From Adiantum capillus-veneris (lineage: Eukaryota > Streptophyta > Polypodiopsida > Polypodiales > Pteridaceae): a stretch of DNA of 64,000 nucleotides. The DNA is taken from NCBI GenBank assembly GCA_014529385.2, contig CM043953.1, positions 61,939,872 to 62,003,871 of the forward strand, written 5' to 3'. The notes under the pieces were generated by a model that was given only the letters and a program-made list of their open reading frames with translations, was not told the DNA's origin and searched no databases. A program made the position numbers and the translations under genes. Shown here in pieces: positions 32,588-43,679 of the stretch. How positions within the stretch are numbered: the stretch's first letter is position 1; each line of letters starts with the position of its first letter.

Positions 32588-33741
32588 CTCTAGGATTTTT
32601 CTGGAAGGAGTGATTGTGCATATGTACATACCCATGCATGGTGCATCGAATAAAGGATCGCCCATTTTTTGGAGCCACGTGGTTATGTGGGGCCCACATG
32701 TGTACAGGTAGGACAGCATGTACATATTGTATCGATTTTCACTATCACTAGTACCATTGTATTTTTCTATAATAATGAGGATCTGGTAGCACATAAAACT
32801 TCCCAAAGAAGCTATCCACGAGCCGATGACATGAGGTAAGCAGGTGCGTCAGATGGCATCTAGTGGCGTGAGGAGGTCGAATGGGGTCAATATTTGGACG
32901 TGGATAAGTACGGACACAACGTGGGTGTTTTCTTCTGATAATTGTGCAAAAAGACCATCATAATAACTGTATCTAGGGGCTACATCACGTGGTTGCGGAA
33001 TGCATTATTGGGAAAAGTTGAGTGCCAGGTGTGCGGATGGATGCAGTAGGGTGACAACTATGCACTGCGAGGCCACGTTATGGCATGTTCAGGGTCCGTT
33101 TGAGGTCAACTAAAAGGCCAAAGGTGCCCGAGTGATAAAGCTAAGTGTGGGAACTCAAAAACCTGAGAGAAGACCAGAAAAAAATGTGGAAAGAAGAGGA
33201 ATAACAGTCGCAAGTGAGTTTTTGCTGTTTTTGGAGCTTGTTTTGGCCATAAACAACTCATCCGAGGTCAGATTTGAGCACTTTGACATTGTAGACTAGG
33301 GTCTTGGGGCGTTCCGGACGCGATGACGCTGTCCATTTTGCCAAATTTTTTACTTTTTTTTTGTTGTTTCGACTGTGTAAGTTTCTCCTATGAGCGAAGC
33401 CTCTTCTCAAGTTTGTGATTGTATCTGGCATATTTCATCAATACTGTGTGAGCTATTTGCCCCATTGGTGTTGGCCTAAGCTCAATTGTATCTAAACATC
33501 AAAACTTCTCCTCTTTTAAGCTGAGTATTTTGGGTGTGTGCGTGTGCGTGTATGTGTCTGTGTTGAGTGGGCAAAGGGATAGTCTCTCTCCTCTCACTCC
33601 ATCGGTCTGTTCCCTGTCTCGGCCAGGGGGGTTGTGTAAGCCGAGTGGTGCCCCATAGTGTGTGTGTGTGTGTGTGTATCGTCCCAAGAGTGTGTGTTGG
33701 GTGATTATAGAGGCATTGTTTGTGTTTCCATCTCGCTCACA
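32588..33741 (+). repeat. TA2 3' LTR
   Basis: 1154 bp. Its start is eroded (CTCTAGG instead of TGTCAGG) after the tract AGGGGATGGGCAAACTA, and it ends CTCGCTCACA. Confidence 0.88.
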
Positions 33742-33745
33742 ACGT

Positions 33746-34900
33746 CCACCACAATAGGGGCTCCCAGGTCCCTAAAAACCTTCCCTTTGGATATTATCTC
33801 CCCAAGAGTCTTTTTTTGTTAGTGAGATAAGCCTAAACTTTGAACATGAGGCTAAGGAAAAAACTTGCACAATCTCAAGTGCCTTCCTAATCATTTGAGG
33901 GAAAGGTTTGAGGAAGAGTAAGTGGTCATCTACAAAGAGCTTTGAAAGAAGTTGGTCATTATTCGGTAGGGATAGCCCTTCAATATCCCCTCTTGCATCT
34001 CTATCTTTGAGCATAGCTACTAGCGGATGAGAAACAATGGCGAAAAATAGTGGGTCTAGCGGTAAACCTAACTTGATTGATATTTTGACCTCAAATGCCC
34101 CTATAATACTTTCATTAAACAGTAGTTTAGACTAGCTATAGATACATCCATGGTCCAAAACCTAAATACTTCATCACATCATCTATAAATGACGATGTGA
34201 TCCTCTCATAACCTTTTTCAAGGTCTCACTACAAGAGATTGCACTCTTGCTTAGTGAAGCTTTCATACTCAATTCCAACCATCGTGTGCAAGATGTTATC
34301 ATAGATGGATTTTCCCTTGATATATCCATGTTGGTGGGGAGTAATAACTTTGAGATGACAGTAGAGAGCATATGGGAAATGGTTTTGGCAATAATTTTTA
34401 AAGCCATTGACATCATAGTTATTGGATGCCAATGCTTCAATTGGGAGAGATAGATTTGCTTGGGGATGGGTTTGCTCAAGTCCCTTTTAATACTTGAGTC
34501 TAGCACTCCATTGACGAGGGCATGGTTATCCATTCGCATGATTGGGGACTCAACATCATCCCAAATTTTTTTTAGAAAACTCAGTAGTCAGTTTGTCCCA
34601 CCCAGGGGCCTTCTCCTTGCCTAATGCTTGAAGTGCGAGAGTGCGTTCCTCCTCGGTAAATGCCTTCTTTAGAAGGCAGGCGTACGAGTGGGATATCATT
34701 TTTTTTACACTTCCAAAGAAGAGTAGTCCTGGGCTTCATTCACTTCACGAGAGCGGGTCTTGGGTTGGCCTATAATTTGATGTAAACATCAATTTATCCA
34801 TTTCATCAGGGTCCTTAACATCATTCCCTTCCCCATCAGTGCGCGAGTGGACAAGGCCGTGATTTCTCTAGACTTTCGGGACCCTGAAAAGTGAAAACAA
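33746..34900 (-). pseudogene. LINE (L1-type) reverse transcriptase remnant
   Basis: On the minus strand several frames together give the standard order: ALVNGVLDSSIKRDLSKPI, ALKIIAKTISHML, TPHQHGYIKGKSIYDNIL, VGIEYESFTKQE, then LSKLFVDDHLLFLKP and SGSKFRLI-like sequence. FVDD corresponds to the catalytic YADD. Frames are broken by indels. Its downstream end, reading FRDLGAPIVVD, is cut exactly at the ACGT next to the TA2 LTR, so the LTR element landed in this LINE. Confidence 0.8.
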
Positions 34901-35289
34901 TATCAACATTTTTTATAATTTTGGCATTGAACAAGGACAAAGATAGTTACAAGCTAAAAAATATGTCTTATAAAAGACACATTATTATTAAAAATAGGGT
35001 ATTGTAAACAGGCCCATAGCTAAAAAAGGCAAAGATTTTTTTATAAACATGAATGTGGAGATAATAGAAACATGGACGCCAATTGTCATGTCCGCTCTAT
35101 ACCTCCATTCCATGCTTTAAAAAAAATGTTAATGAATTTTTTTGTTTGCATGATGATTGTAGGTAAGAATTCCAGGTTCTATTATCTCTGGGTTCAAAGG
35201 CTATTCATTTTATCAATGCAAAAGCCGCTTGCTGCAATTATAGTACCTTTTTATTGATTATATGTAGCTAGAATATCAAAACTCATTTT

Positions 35290-35446
35290 CATATATACAT
35301 ATGTATAGAAATATATGTACCCATTGCTGCTAATTGACCATGTCAATTCACTTTATTCACTTTTTTTACCTTGATTATCTAAGATCGATTTAGTGAAAGG
35401 AGCAAGGTTAGCTATGCCATGTGGCCACATGCGATTCAGCTGCTAA

Positions 35447-35490
<44 letters not shown>

Positions 35491-35698
35491 TGAACAAAGC
35501 ATGGCATAATCTCTCTCTCTCTCTCTCATATATTTCTATACATATATACATATGTATAGAAATATATGTACCCATTGCTGCTTGACCATGTCAATTCACT
35601 TTATTCACTTTTTTTACCTTGATTATCTAAGATCGATTTAGTGAAAGGAGCAAGGTTAGCTATGCCATGTGGCCACATGCGATTCAGCTGCTAAATAT

Positions 35699-35741
<43 letters not shown>
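35290..35741. repeat. 251 bp tandem duplication with GA arrays
   Basis: CATATATACATATGTATAGA occurs at 35290 and at 35541. Both units continue through GATCGATTTAGTGAAAGG to a GA array. The second copy lacks TAAT after GCTGC. Confidence 0.9.
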
Positions 35742-35742
<1 letters not shown>

Positions 35743-36395
35743 AATTGACGCAGCACTTGGTATTGGCGCATCACTTGTAGAGCACAGGGTAATATAATCT
35801 TTCCATGATGATTCTCATGCTTTTCTTATTGATATAATTAGCATTCGAAGAGGGATTCATTGGTCTGCCTGAGGGAGGTGGCATCTTTGAGTTCTCATGG
35901 AAGCTCTACGTCGAGCTTGGAATTCATAGAAAGCCTTGATTGGTTCGTGCAGAGAAAATCCTGCTTGAGGTGCAGGTAGATCTCATTCAGCATCTTGCTA
36001 TTTTGACTACTTCCGGCGAGCACTGCTTTTGGACGTAGTGGCTGCATTGACTGCCGAGATTTACAGAGAAGCTAGAAAGATTTCTTGATAAATCATGAGC
36101 GCATATCAGCCAGCGCTGCTGACTTCTTGCATGCGCCAGATGTGTGTAGCTCGAAGAATGCCGCGTAAAACCGTGAACATGGCGGTGGAAGTCTTAGGAT
36201 CACAAGTCTTAGGAGCCCAGTGTGAACTCTGCATGGCCTGAAGCAACCAGTCCAGCCGGCAAGAGTGCTGAGCGTCCACCTTGGGCAGTGTAGAGAACCT
36301 TGCTATTGAGCATGCAATGTAGTAGTGCATGGAACGTCGTGGTAACGTAGCAAGTGTATCCGCTATCATCTCCCTTCTTTCCTGGGCTCACTCCA

Positions 36396-36398
36396 GAG

Positions 36399-36432
<34 letters not shown>

Positions 36433-36520
36433 TATACGATACTCTCCAAGTCATCTTTCCTCCATCCTATTTGGCTTTGCTATTGTCAGAAGGAAACTAT
36501 CAAAGGCGAGATACTGTGAA

Positions 36521-36560
<40 letters not shown>

Positions 36561-36795
36561 GGGCAATCTTTCCTTGGTGTGCTTCTTAAGGAGATTACAG
36601 TTTCAACGGTGGCAGCCCAAGCATCTCTTTTGGTGAGAAAGTCTGAGTTGAGGTTGAAGAGCTCTCCTTACAATTTCAACGGTGGCAGCCCAAGCATCTC
36701 TTTTGGTGAGAAAGTCTGAGTTGAGGTTGAAGAGCTTCTTAATTGTTGCTATGATAGAAGCTGTGTGCTACTGTGCGCTTCTTTTTCACTACATG

Positions 36796-36845
<50 letters not shown>

Positions 36846-36929
36846 CTCTCCTGGGCTCACTGCAGGCGAGAGAAAGATAGACTGTGTGCTTTAGCTCACT
36901 GCAGGTCCGAGAGAGAGAATTGTGCGGAG

Positions 36930-36980
<51 letters not shown>
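36396..36980. repeat. GA, GA, CA, GA microsatellites and 73 bp duplication
   Basis: GA arrays at about 36398-36430, 36523-36555 and 36932-36980. CA array at 36795-36841. TTTCAACGGTGGCAGCCCAA occurs at 36601 and at 36674, giving a 73 bp tandem duplication. Confidence 0.9.
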
Positions 36981-36983
<3 letters not shown>

Positions 36984-37144
36984 AATTATCGTCCATGGAG
37001 GTCATATATGACCTATGGGACCAGAAACAAAACAATACAAAGGATTCCATCTGGTACATATCAGTTAAAGACTGAGGGTCCATCGAGTGGTGAAAAAAGA
37101 CAAGGTGCGATGAACAAACACCTAAGATGAGATAGGTGAGAAGG

Positions 37145-37706
37145 GGAGAGCCGGTTTGAGAGTTCGAAACTCTTGGATGATGGCTTTACCTCCTCAAAAA
37201 ACTGCCCATTTCCCTGCTGTGCACGCTTCTCGCATCTTTTGGAGTTCGGTCTTTTTCTGTTTGAGTTGGGTCGGTGTGAGATCTTCAGCAAACCAGATTT
37301 TTGTGTCCTTGTTGAGAAGCTTTGATTGCTCAAGGACCTTGACTTGATTGTCTTTGGTCTTGAAAGTAAGAATTGCATGGTTGGTGCGATGCTCGTGAGC
37401 GAGAGTGGTGATTGTCGTTGGATCCCATTGTATCATTGGGGTTGTTGTTCAGATGTGAGCAAAAGACTCGTGGAACTTGGGGTCCTCCTTTCCTTGCCAA
37501 TCGCTTGGGAGCCTGCCAATGTACACATTGAGAGCAATAGTATCTTGTCGTTGTTGTTCGTATAGCGTAGACGTTACACGATCTTCTACTTTGCAAAAGA
37601 TGGCAGCCTGCACTTGAGTCTTGACCTTCTCGGTGAGGGTGATTTCTGCCTTCGTGTTGAGCTTGATTTCCTTTTGTTCTGTCTTTCCCTTGTTGGAGTT
37701 CTCCAT
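37145..37706 (-). pseudogene. LINE ORF1-like protein remnant
   Basis: The minus-strand frames read VYIGRLPSDWQGKEDP, then HRTNHAILTFKTKDNQVKVL and IWFAEDLTPTQLKQKKTELQ, then GKWAVF. The EDLTP...ELxxMRxAxxxGKWAVF pattern resembles the C-terminal RNA-binding part of L1-type ORF1 proteins, which coat LINE RNA. A stop or shift splits it at about 37449 and after GKWAVF. It lies upstream, in LINE orientation, of the reverse transcriptase remnant at 33746-34900, so both may derive from one LINE. Confidence 0.5.
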
Positions 37707-37727
37707 TGTGGTGAGACGAGACTCAAT

Positions 37728-37728
37728 G

Positions 37729-37775
<47 letters not shown>

Positions 37776-38070
37776 AAGACTGGTAATTAGTAAACGTTTT
37801 CAAAAGGTTAAATTGACCTATGATGAGACCTAACTAATACAATCCTTGTCTAAGCTAATGTTTGGGTTAAAAAAAATTTAAAAATAAAGTGAAGCACTAA
37901 ACCAAAACACAAAAGGGCTATGAAGAAGAAGAAGAGGCTTAGAAGTTAGGGGGAGAATCTGCAATCTTCGATGGTTGCTTTTGTAAATAGTCGTATTGGG
38001 TATCTCCCATATCGTGCAGGAGTACTCCTCATTCTCCAATCGAAACTCTATCGATGTTATGGTCGCCCTC

Positions 38071-38125
<55 letters not shown>

Positions 38126-38197
38126 GGGGGGGGGGGGGGGAGAATCTGCAATCTAGCAGACAAGAAGCTTTGCGCCATTTTGAGGAGGTGCAAAAGG

Positions 38198-38235
<38 letters not shown>
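37728..38235. repeat. GA arrays, 16-G run and AT array
   Basis: GA at 37731-37774 and 38076-38121, a run of 16 G at 38125-38140, and AT at 38200-38235. GGGGGAGAATCTGCAATCT occurs near 37949 and again near 38136. Confidence 0.92.
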
Positions 38236-38239
<4 letters not shown>

Positions 38240-38381
38240 GAGTGAGTGAGTGAGAGAGAGAGCTTACAACTCTATGTTGCACGGCGTTTTCAACAGGTGG
38301 TTAAGAGAAAGGGAGAGGGAGGTAGATTTTTTTAACGTCTTGAAAATGCTTGTGAGACCTAAGTAGTACAACCCTTTGTGG

Positions 38382-38715
38382 ATGTATGCCAAATGTGGTG
38401 CACTACAGAAAGCATAGAAAGTGCTTGAGGAGCTTCCTGTCAGGAACATCATCTCTTGGAGTGTATCAATTGTGGGATATGCACAAGAGGAGTAGGGAAA
38501 AAAAATTAAGGTTGTTTTTAGCCGATGCAAAAAGAGGGCCTCTCTCCTGATGCAAACACGTACGCGTCCATCTTGAAAGCATGTGGTGCAGTTTAGAGAG
38601 CACCAAAACTTCTCGAAAAGATTCCTGGCCGGAGCTACAATGCACCGATTGCAAATTTGCACCATAGGGTAGTTTTTGATAGATGTGAAACGATTGCCTC
38701 TCTCCTGATTGCAGG
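38382..38715 (+). pseudogene. PPR protein gene fragment (PLS type)
   Basis: On the plus strand 38382 onward reads MYAKCGALQKA, stop, KVLEELPVRNIISWSVSIVG and YAQEE. After a shift, 38534 onward reads EGLSPDANTYASILKACGAV, stop, RAPKLLEKIPGRS. MYAKCG, the xRNxISW signature and G-SPDxxTYASILKACG are hallmarks of plant pentatricopeptide-repeat proteins, which bind organelle RNA and guide editing or processing. About two to three repeats are left, with stops and shifts. It is a detached fragment, perhaps a retrocopy or captured piece. Confidence 0.8.
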
Positions 38716-38934
38716 ATTTGCTCCATAAGTGCAACCACATGGGTCATCCCAAAGACTAGGAGTTTGTGTATGTGTATGTGTGTGAGCTTATAGACGGACC
38801 ATCCGGAAGATTCAACCTACCCTAAGACCACGGACATCAAAATTAATGTAGGTGATGGTATGCATGATAGAAAAAGTGGGAATCGGTAACACAAGCTGGT
38901 TGCTAATGGACAACAATGTCATAAACCAAGCTGT

Positions 38935-39243
38935 TTCTCTTGGTTTCATTGAACCTCCTACGGAACCGTGTTCCGGTCAACCAAACAGTTGGATCCATGA
39001 AGGATGCCACTTGAGAAAACATTAGTGTTCTTAAGAAGAAGTCTCCACTTTTGTTTTCGAGGACGAAAACTCTTCTTAAGGGGGGAGTAATGTTTGGACA
39101 CCAGCAAGGCCGGGCTATACAAGAGCACGGCCAGGCTAGGTGGTGTGGAACGGGGAGTCCAACTAGGGCAAAATGCAAGGGGCTTGCCTATTAAAAGCGT
39201 GGTTGGGTGGTGGACTCTCAGACCCTAGTTTCCCCTTGTCTTA
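38935..39243 (+). mobile_element. Gypsy 3' end with polypurine tract and LTR start
   Basis: The plus strand reads KDAT, stop, ENISVLKKKSPLLFSRTKT, like the DATWEN tail of chromodomain integrases. CTTAAGGGGGGAGTAATG (about 39074-39091) follows as a polypurine tract, then a possible LTR start TGTTTGGACACC. About 155 bp further on it ends against the TB LTR fragment. The main body is absent. Confidence 0.55.
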
Positions 39244-39380
39244 CACAATGTGTACACATTGCATCTTTTTTTGAACTTTAAACCACTTTGCAAAGCTCCC
39301 AAACACATGTATTTACATATTTTTATACATATAACCATGCATATACGCACTACTTTGTACATGCCAAAAGAGGTCTATCA
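39244..39380 (-). repeat. TB 3' LTR, 5' fragment
   Basis: Matches 45752-45888 of the 5' LTR, starting TGATAGACCTC on the minus strand. It is cut where the gypsy tail at 38935-39243 begins. The missing end of a TB LTR lies at 31199-31399 in opposite orientation. Confidence 0.85.
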
Positions 39381-39400
39381 TCATTGCCCACCCTCGAGGT
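39381..39400 (-). other. TB polypurine tract
   Basis: CTCGAGGGTGGGCAATGA directly precedes the 3' LTR on the minus strand. Confidence 0.65.
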
Positions 39401-40732
39401 TGATCATTTATGCTCAACCAAGAGACTATTTGCATCTCGAACCACATCCCTCACAAAATATTTCTTCAATCTATTTATTCTGTAGCGCAAACATTCACCA
39501 GACAATTTTTCCAACTCATATGTGCCATTAGAAAATACATGCTTCACTCTGTATGGACCCAACCAGTTGTCTCTCAACTTCTTTTGAAAATAAAATCCAA
39601 GCGAGAATCATACTTCATCACTAGATCTCCCTCTTTGATCTCTTTCTCTGGCAGCCTCTTATTCATTTTCTCCATCCTTGTCTCTGCTTGTTGAAGATAA
39701 TAATCACTGGCTTTCACTCTATTCATTCGCAAAAAATCTAGAGAAAGAATTCTTTCTTGCAGCTTGTCATTATGCTCACCTTGCAGTCTTCACAACAACT
39801 TCAAGGCATCCAACTGTACCTGTATGGGCATAAGAGCTTCCTTTCCATAAACAAGTTCATATGGTGTAAACTGTGTTGACACTCTATACATAGTTCTATA
39901 AGCCCACAAGCACTTTTCCAAGTCCAAGTCTCACTCTTTAGGATGCTTTCTAGCATACTTTGATAGCATCTTCACAATTTGACCATTGCAATTCTCAACT
40001 AATCCATTGCATTGTGGGTAGTAAGGAGAAGAATGCCTATGCTAAATTGTCAATTTCTCCATGAGAGCATCAACAAGTTTTTCCCTAAACCCTGGTCCAC
40101 GATCAAAAGTGATAACCATAGGAGCTCCAAACCTGCAACGCATCTGTTCATATAAAAAAGAGGCCACTCCTCCTGCTGTTACATCTTTTATTGCTCTTGC
40201 CTCCACCCATTTTGTCAAATAGTCCACAGCCACAAGGATATACCTTTTTCCATTGTTGGTTCTTGGCATTTCATTTTGCAAATGCATCAAACGACATTAT
40301 AGCTTTTTGAGGCTCAGCCAAAAGCTTCCGATTTGCAAACACTTGGCATTCATGGCATGACTTGCACCAAGAATAAGCATCTCTCATCATAGAGGGCCAA
40401 TAGTAGCCTGCTCTCAATATACGAAAGACAACCTGATCCTTGCCTTGATGGCCTGCTTCTTCATGATAGTGCTCCAAAATCAAGCCTATCTCTTCTTTGT
40501 ATGGCACTTTTCTCAAAATGCTATCCTTGCCATAAAGCATGAGATCCTCACCTACCAATGTGTAGTTTCTTGCTTTTGCAACTATTCTCTTACGCCGAAC
40601 CTTTGACATGCCCTCTAGACATTGCCCTTTACCAAGAAATACTTCAACATCTTGCAATGATTCCCTTCCTGCATACAAGGCTTCCTTGACCTTTAAAGGA
40701 GCTACCAAGGCATCCAACTTGTCCCTAGCCAA
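39401..40732 (-). pseudogene. TB integrase, broken
   Basis: Zinc-binding part HYHEEAGHQGKDQ and CKSCHEC (minus, about 40480-40340), then after a frameshift near 40280 KRYILVAVDYLTKWVEARA, VITFDRGPGFREKL and YYPQCNGLVENCNGQIV, with LWAYRT and ELVYGKEALMP further on. The usual SDxG Asp is kept as FDRG. The Glu of the catalytic triad corresponds to the VEN position. The core stops at 40042 (a TAG codon), with more stops after it. Confidence 0.8.
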
Positions 40733-40739
40733 CTCATCA

Positions 40740-41512
40740 GCTTATTTATTCTGCTCACGAGGAACATGCTTATACTGTATCTTCTCAAGCTTATGCAAAA
40801 TCTTCTTGATGCCATAGAACCACTTCTTCAAATTGTCTTTCTTAACATTCCACAAACCAAGCAACTGATTCATGACTAGCAACGTATCCCCTTTTGCAAT
40901 GACCCTCTTCAATCCAAAATCAACACATTGCTTCAACCCAATTAAAAGCGTGAGATACTCGGCCTCATTGTTACTTTCAGCTTCATCAAGATCGTAAGCT
41001 CTAGAAAAGATTACATCTCTTTTTGGGTTCTTAATGACTACCCCACCACTCGCCTTTTGAAGAACTTTCCTGTATGCACCATCAAAAATCATTGTATATG
41101 CATCTGTAATATCTACTTCCTCTTCATGATCATCCTTGTCAACCCTTGGGTAAGATGGAAGCTCCCCTCCCTTATGTACCACTATGTCTGCCAAGTGAGC
41201 TTTAACAGAATGATCCACTTTAAAATCAAACTCATACTCTTGAAGCTCCAAAGTCCACTTTAAGATGCGCTTGCTAGGCTTCAAATGTTGTACTACATCA
41301 GGAAAAAGATTCGATGTGGTAAGCACATATAACTTTTGGGGTAGCAGATAGCTTTTGGACCTTCGACAAGCAAGAACCAAGGCGAATACCCACTGTTCCA
41401 TTTCTGTGTAGAAGAATTCACTTACATTCTTCATCTTGCTCTCAAAATAAACTGGCGTGAAGTTCCTTCCTTGCTTTTGTAAGAGAACCGACCCAAAAGC
41501 TACTAACCCCAC
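40740..41512 (-). pseudogene. TB tandem RNase H domains
   Basis: The first domain reads GLVAFGSVLLQKQGRNFTPV, FESKMKNVSEFFYTEMEQW and LYVLTTSNLF. The TDAS and TDH aspartates of Ty3-type RNase H are missing. The second reads YTMIFDGAYRKVLQKASGGV, ESNNEAEYLTLLIGL, AKGDTLLVMNQL and HVPREQNK, stop, ADELARDKLD, which keeps D, E, D and D positions. One TAA (40739-40741) falls where the frame would read NKxADEL. The second domain is the one expected to be active. Confidence 0.82.
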
Positions 41513-41536
41513 ACTAATAGATACATAGAAAATCGA

Positions 41537-42507
41537 CTACAAGTTGGGAGGAATCACTGTTGGTAAATCACACAATACCTCCTTGATACCATCAAAAGCT
41601 TGTTGCATGTCTTCATTCCACTTAAACCCTTGAACTCTTTGATTCAATTTTTGGAGAGGATACACATACTGACATAGCATCCAAAAAAAACGTGAAAAGT
41701 ACTTGAGCTTATGCACAAATGATGCCAAATACTTTGTGTCGCTAGGTGGATCCATAAGCAATAAAGCCTTAACTTTCTCTGGGTCGGCTTCTATTCCATT
41801 TTGGGAAACCACATGTCCTAGCAAATGGAATCTGGCATGAGAAAAATTACACTTCTTTGGGTTGAGTTGCCCACTCTCTTGTTGAAGCCTTTCAAAACTC
41901 AACCTAAACTTATCCAAATGTGTGAACCTTGAGCTATAACACCCAATGTCATCCATGAAAACACGAATGAACTTACCCAAGTAGGGACCAAACACTCTAT
42001 TCTTCCATCCTTGGAAGGTAGCATATGCATTAACCAGCCCAAAAGGCATTCTTTTGTAGGCAAAACAATCCTAAGGAGTAATGAAGGTCGTCTTCAATCG
42101 CTATCAAGATCTGAAAGTAGCCAAAAAAATCCATCCATGATTGAGTAACGTTCATGACCTGCAACCTGATTGAGGATTTCATCTAGGAAGGGTAGTGGAT
42201 ACTGATTTATTTTTGTGGAAGCATTCAAATGTTTGAAATCAACACATATCCTAAATATTCCGTTCTTCTTGGGTACAATAACAATTGGAGAGACCCATTC
42301 GGACTCCTCCACTCGAAAGATGAAATCTGCTTCCAAAAGCTTTGTCACCTCTTCATGAAGTGCCTTCTCATGAATGACCCCCAACCTCCTAAGCTTTTGA
42401 ACCTTTGGCTTGGCACCTTCTTTTAGATTGATTCTATGTTTGACTCCTTTAGCTCCTTGCAACTCTGTATATTCAGTGGCGAATAGCTTTGGAAATTTCT
42501 TGAACAT
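41537..42507 (-). pseudogene. TB reverse transcriptase, broken
   Basis: Shows VTKLLEADFIFRVEESEWVS, VPKKNGIFRICVDFKHLNAS, YSIMDGFF, then after a shift at about 42060-42100 MPFGLVNAYATFQ, the catalytic FMDD in VFMDDIGCYSS (about 41950), and LGHVVSQNGIEADPEKV. Normal order and spacing for a Ty3/gypsy polymerase palm and fingers. Only a few lesions are present. Confidence 0.85.
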
Positions 42508-42638
42508 GTCTTCATACTCCTTTTTTCTTTCTCTGTCAAGTCCTCTCCTAGCATGCTCCTTGCGTTCACTTTGACAGGCTCTTCAACTATTTTTGGACTA
42601 TCCTTCTCCTCCTTGACCTTCACATCATGCACCAATGC

Positions 42639-43598
42639 TTACTTTTCAACACTTATCCCAAAAAGATCAGGACATAGTTGCATCAAGCCTTCCTCTACAA
42701 TTTCTTCTGATGATGTAGACAAAGCATCACTATCGTATGACGTAGTTTCTGTCGAATCTGTATCTTGCATCTCCAAAAGGGGCTGTGTACGGCTCTCATG
42801 TGTCTTCATGTTGTAGACAATGGTCCTTCCTTTCTCTTTGTCGGGGATGGTGATCAAGCCCGTGCCCCAATCCCGCTTAGCACCAAGGGTTATAATCCAT
42901 GGCCTCCCTAAAGTAATTGGATAATCATTCTCACCTACTTGCATCATGTAGCAATCAACCAAGCACTCAATCCCCAAGACTTTTATCTTCACATCTTCAC
43001 CTATCCCAAGACACCTTTCCTTTTTGTGGTTGGCCATCCTCATACGGATCGAAGCATTCACTGACATCTTAATGCCTGCTTCCTTCATGATAGCCTTGGT
43101 CATATCACACACCTCCGCACCACCATCCACATATGCTTGCACTTCCGTCTCCTTTCCCAACATAGTTTCAACTATTGGCACCATATCCACCGGGTGACCA
43201 ACCCTCAAAGATGACACCATGATTTGATGCTTTTCCTTCTTGGAAGGAAGCCGCGTACTCACACACTTGGTCCTTTGCCTCCTCAATTTAGCGTTCAAAG
43301 CCACCAACTGACCAAAAGATATATTTGCCTTTTGATTTCGTATGTTGTCAACAATATCATAGTCTTCAACACCTTGGCCAAGGAGGTAGTCCTTTGGACC
43401 AATTTTCCTTCTTCGCCACCTCTTGCTACTCTCTGGTTTGTCTTCTACCTTAGCCTTTCCTTTCCTTTCTCTTGTTTGCCTCTCTTCTTCTGTCTCTTTC
43501 TCCCTATCATGCCTAGCTCTCTTATTGGCCAAAACATCCACATCTTGATGCTCAAGGGTAATGATGTTAATAGCTCTACCTTCTCCATTTCCAAGCAA
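42639..43598 (-). pseudogene. TB protease region
   Basis: A 319-residue open frame. A basic linker (KRWRRRKIGPKDYLLGQG) precedes the aspartic protease: AYVDGGAEVCDMTKAIM, where the usual DTG/DSG is DGG, then MANHKKERCLGIGEDVKIK and ITLGRPWIITLGAKRDWG. An acidic Ser/Glu tail ends at 42639. It is separated from the reverse transcriptase by a single stop and about 130 bp. The frame is intact, so decay here is slight, though the DGG active site is unusual and is shared with TA3. Confidence 0.78.
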
Positions 43599-43679
43599 CG
43601 GTTGTGGCTGTTGTTGCGGCGGTGGTGCTTCTAGTGCCCGCTCTTGATGATTTTCTTTTATTCTCCCACGACCACATCC

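Larger units (their letters stand above)
31400..33741 (+). mobile_element. 3' half of a Tat-like TA element (TA2)
   Basis: This starts inside integrase exactly at GTACCTTGGCGGGAGG, the codons that follow ACGT at 13907-13910 in TA1. It ends with a full TA 3' LTR followed by ACGT at 33742-33745. Everything 5' of that integrase site is absent here, but the complementary part ends at the same ACGT at 45889-45892 on the minus strand. Confidence 0.85.
34901..37144. other. Microsatellite-rich region without clear gene
   Basis: Holds GA arrays, two local tandem duplications and a (CA)n. A coding-like stretch at about 35848-35928 (FEEGFIGLPEGGGIFEFSWK) after a possible splice acceptor is not recognised. 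An antisense open frame at 36106-36369 might be LINE tail sequence, but I cannot support it. Confidence 0.5.

Noticed and set aside
34220-34245. CACTACAAGAGA, resembling a CACTA terminus
   Set aside because: It lies in continuous LINE reverse transcriptase coding sequence on the other strand, with no subterminal repeats, so it is coincidence.
36106-36369. 87-residue antisense frame as a LINE tail
   Set aside because: Only vague resemblance and no diagnostic motif, so it was left uncalled.
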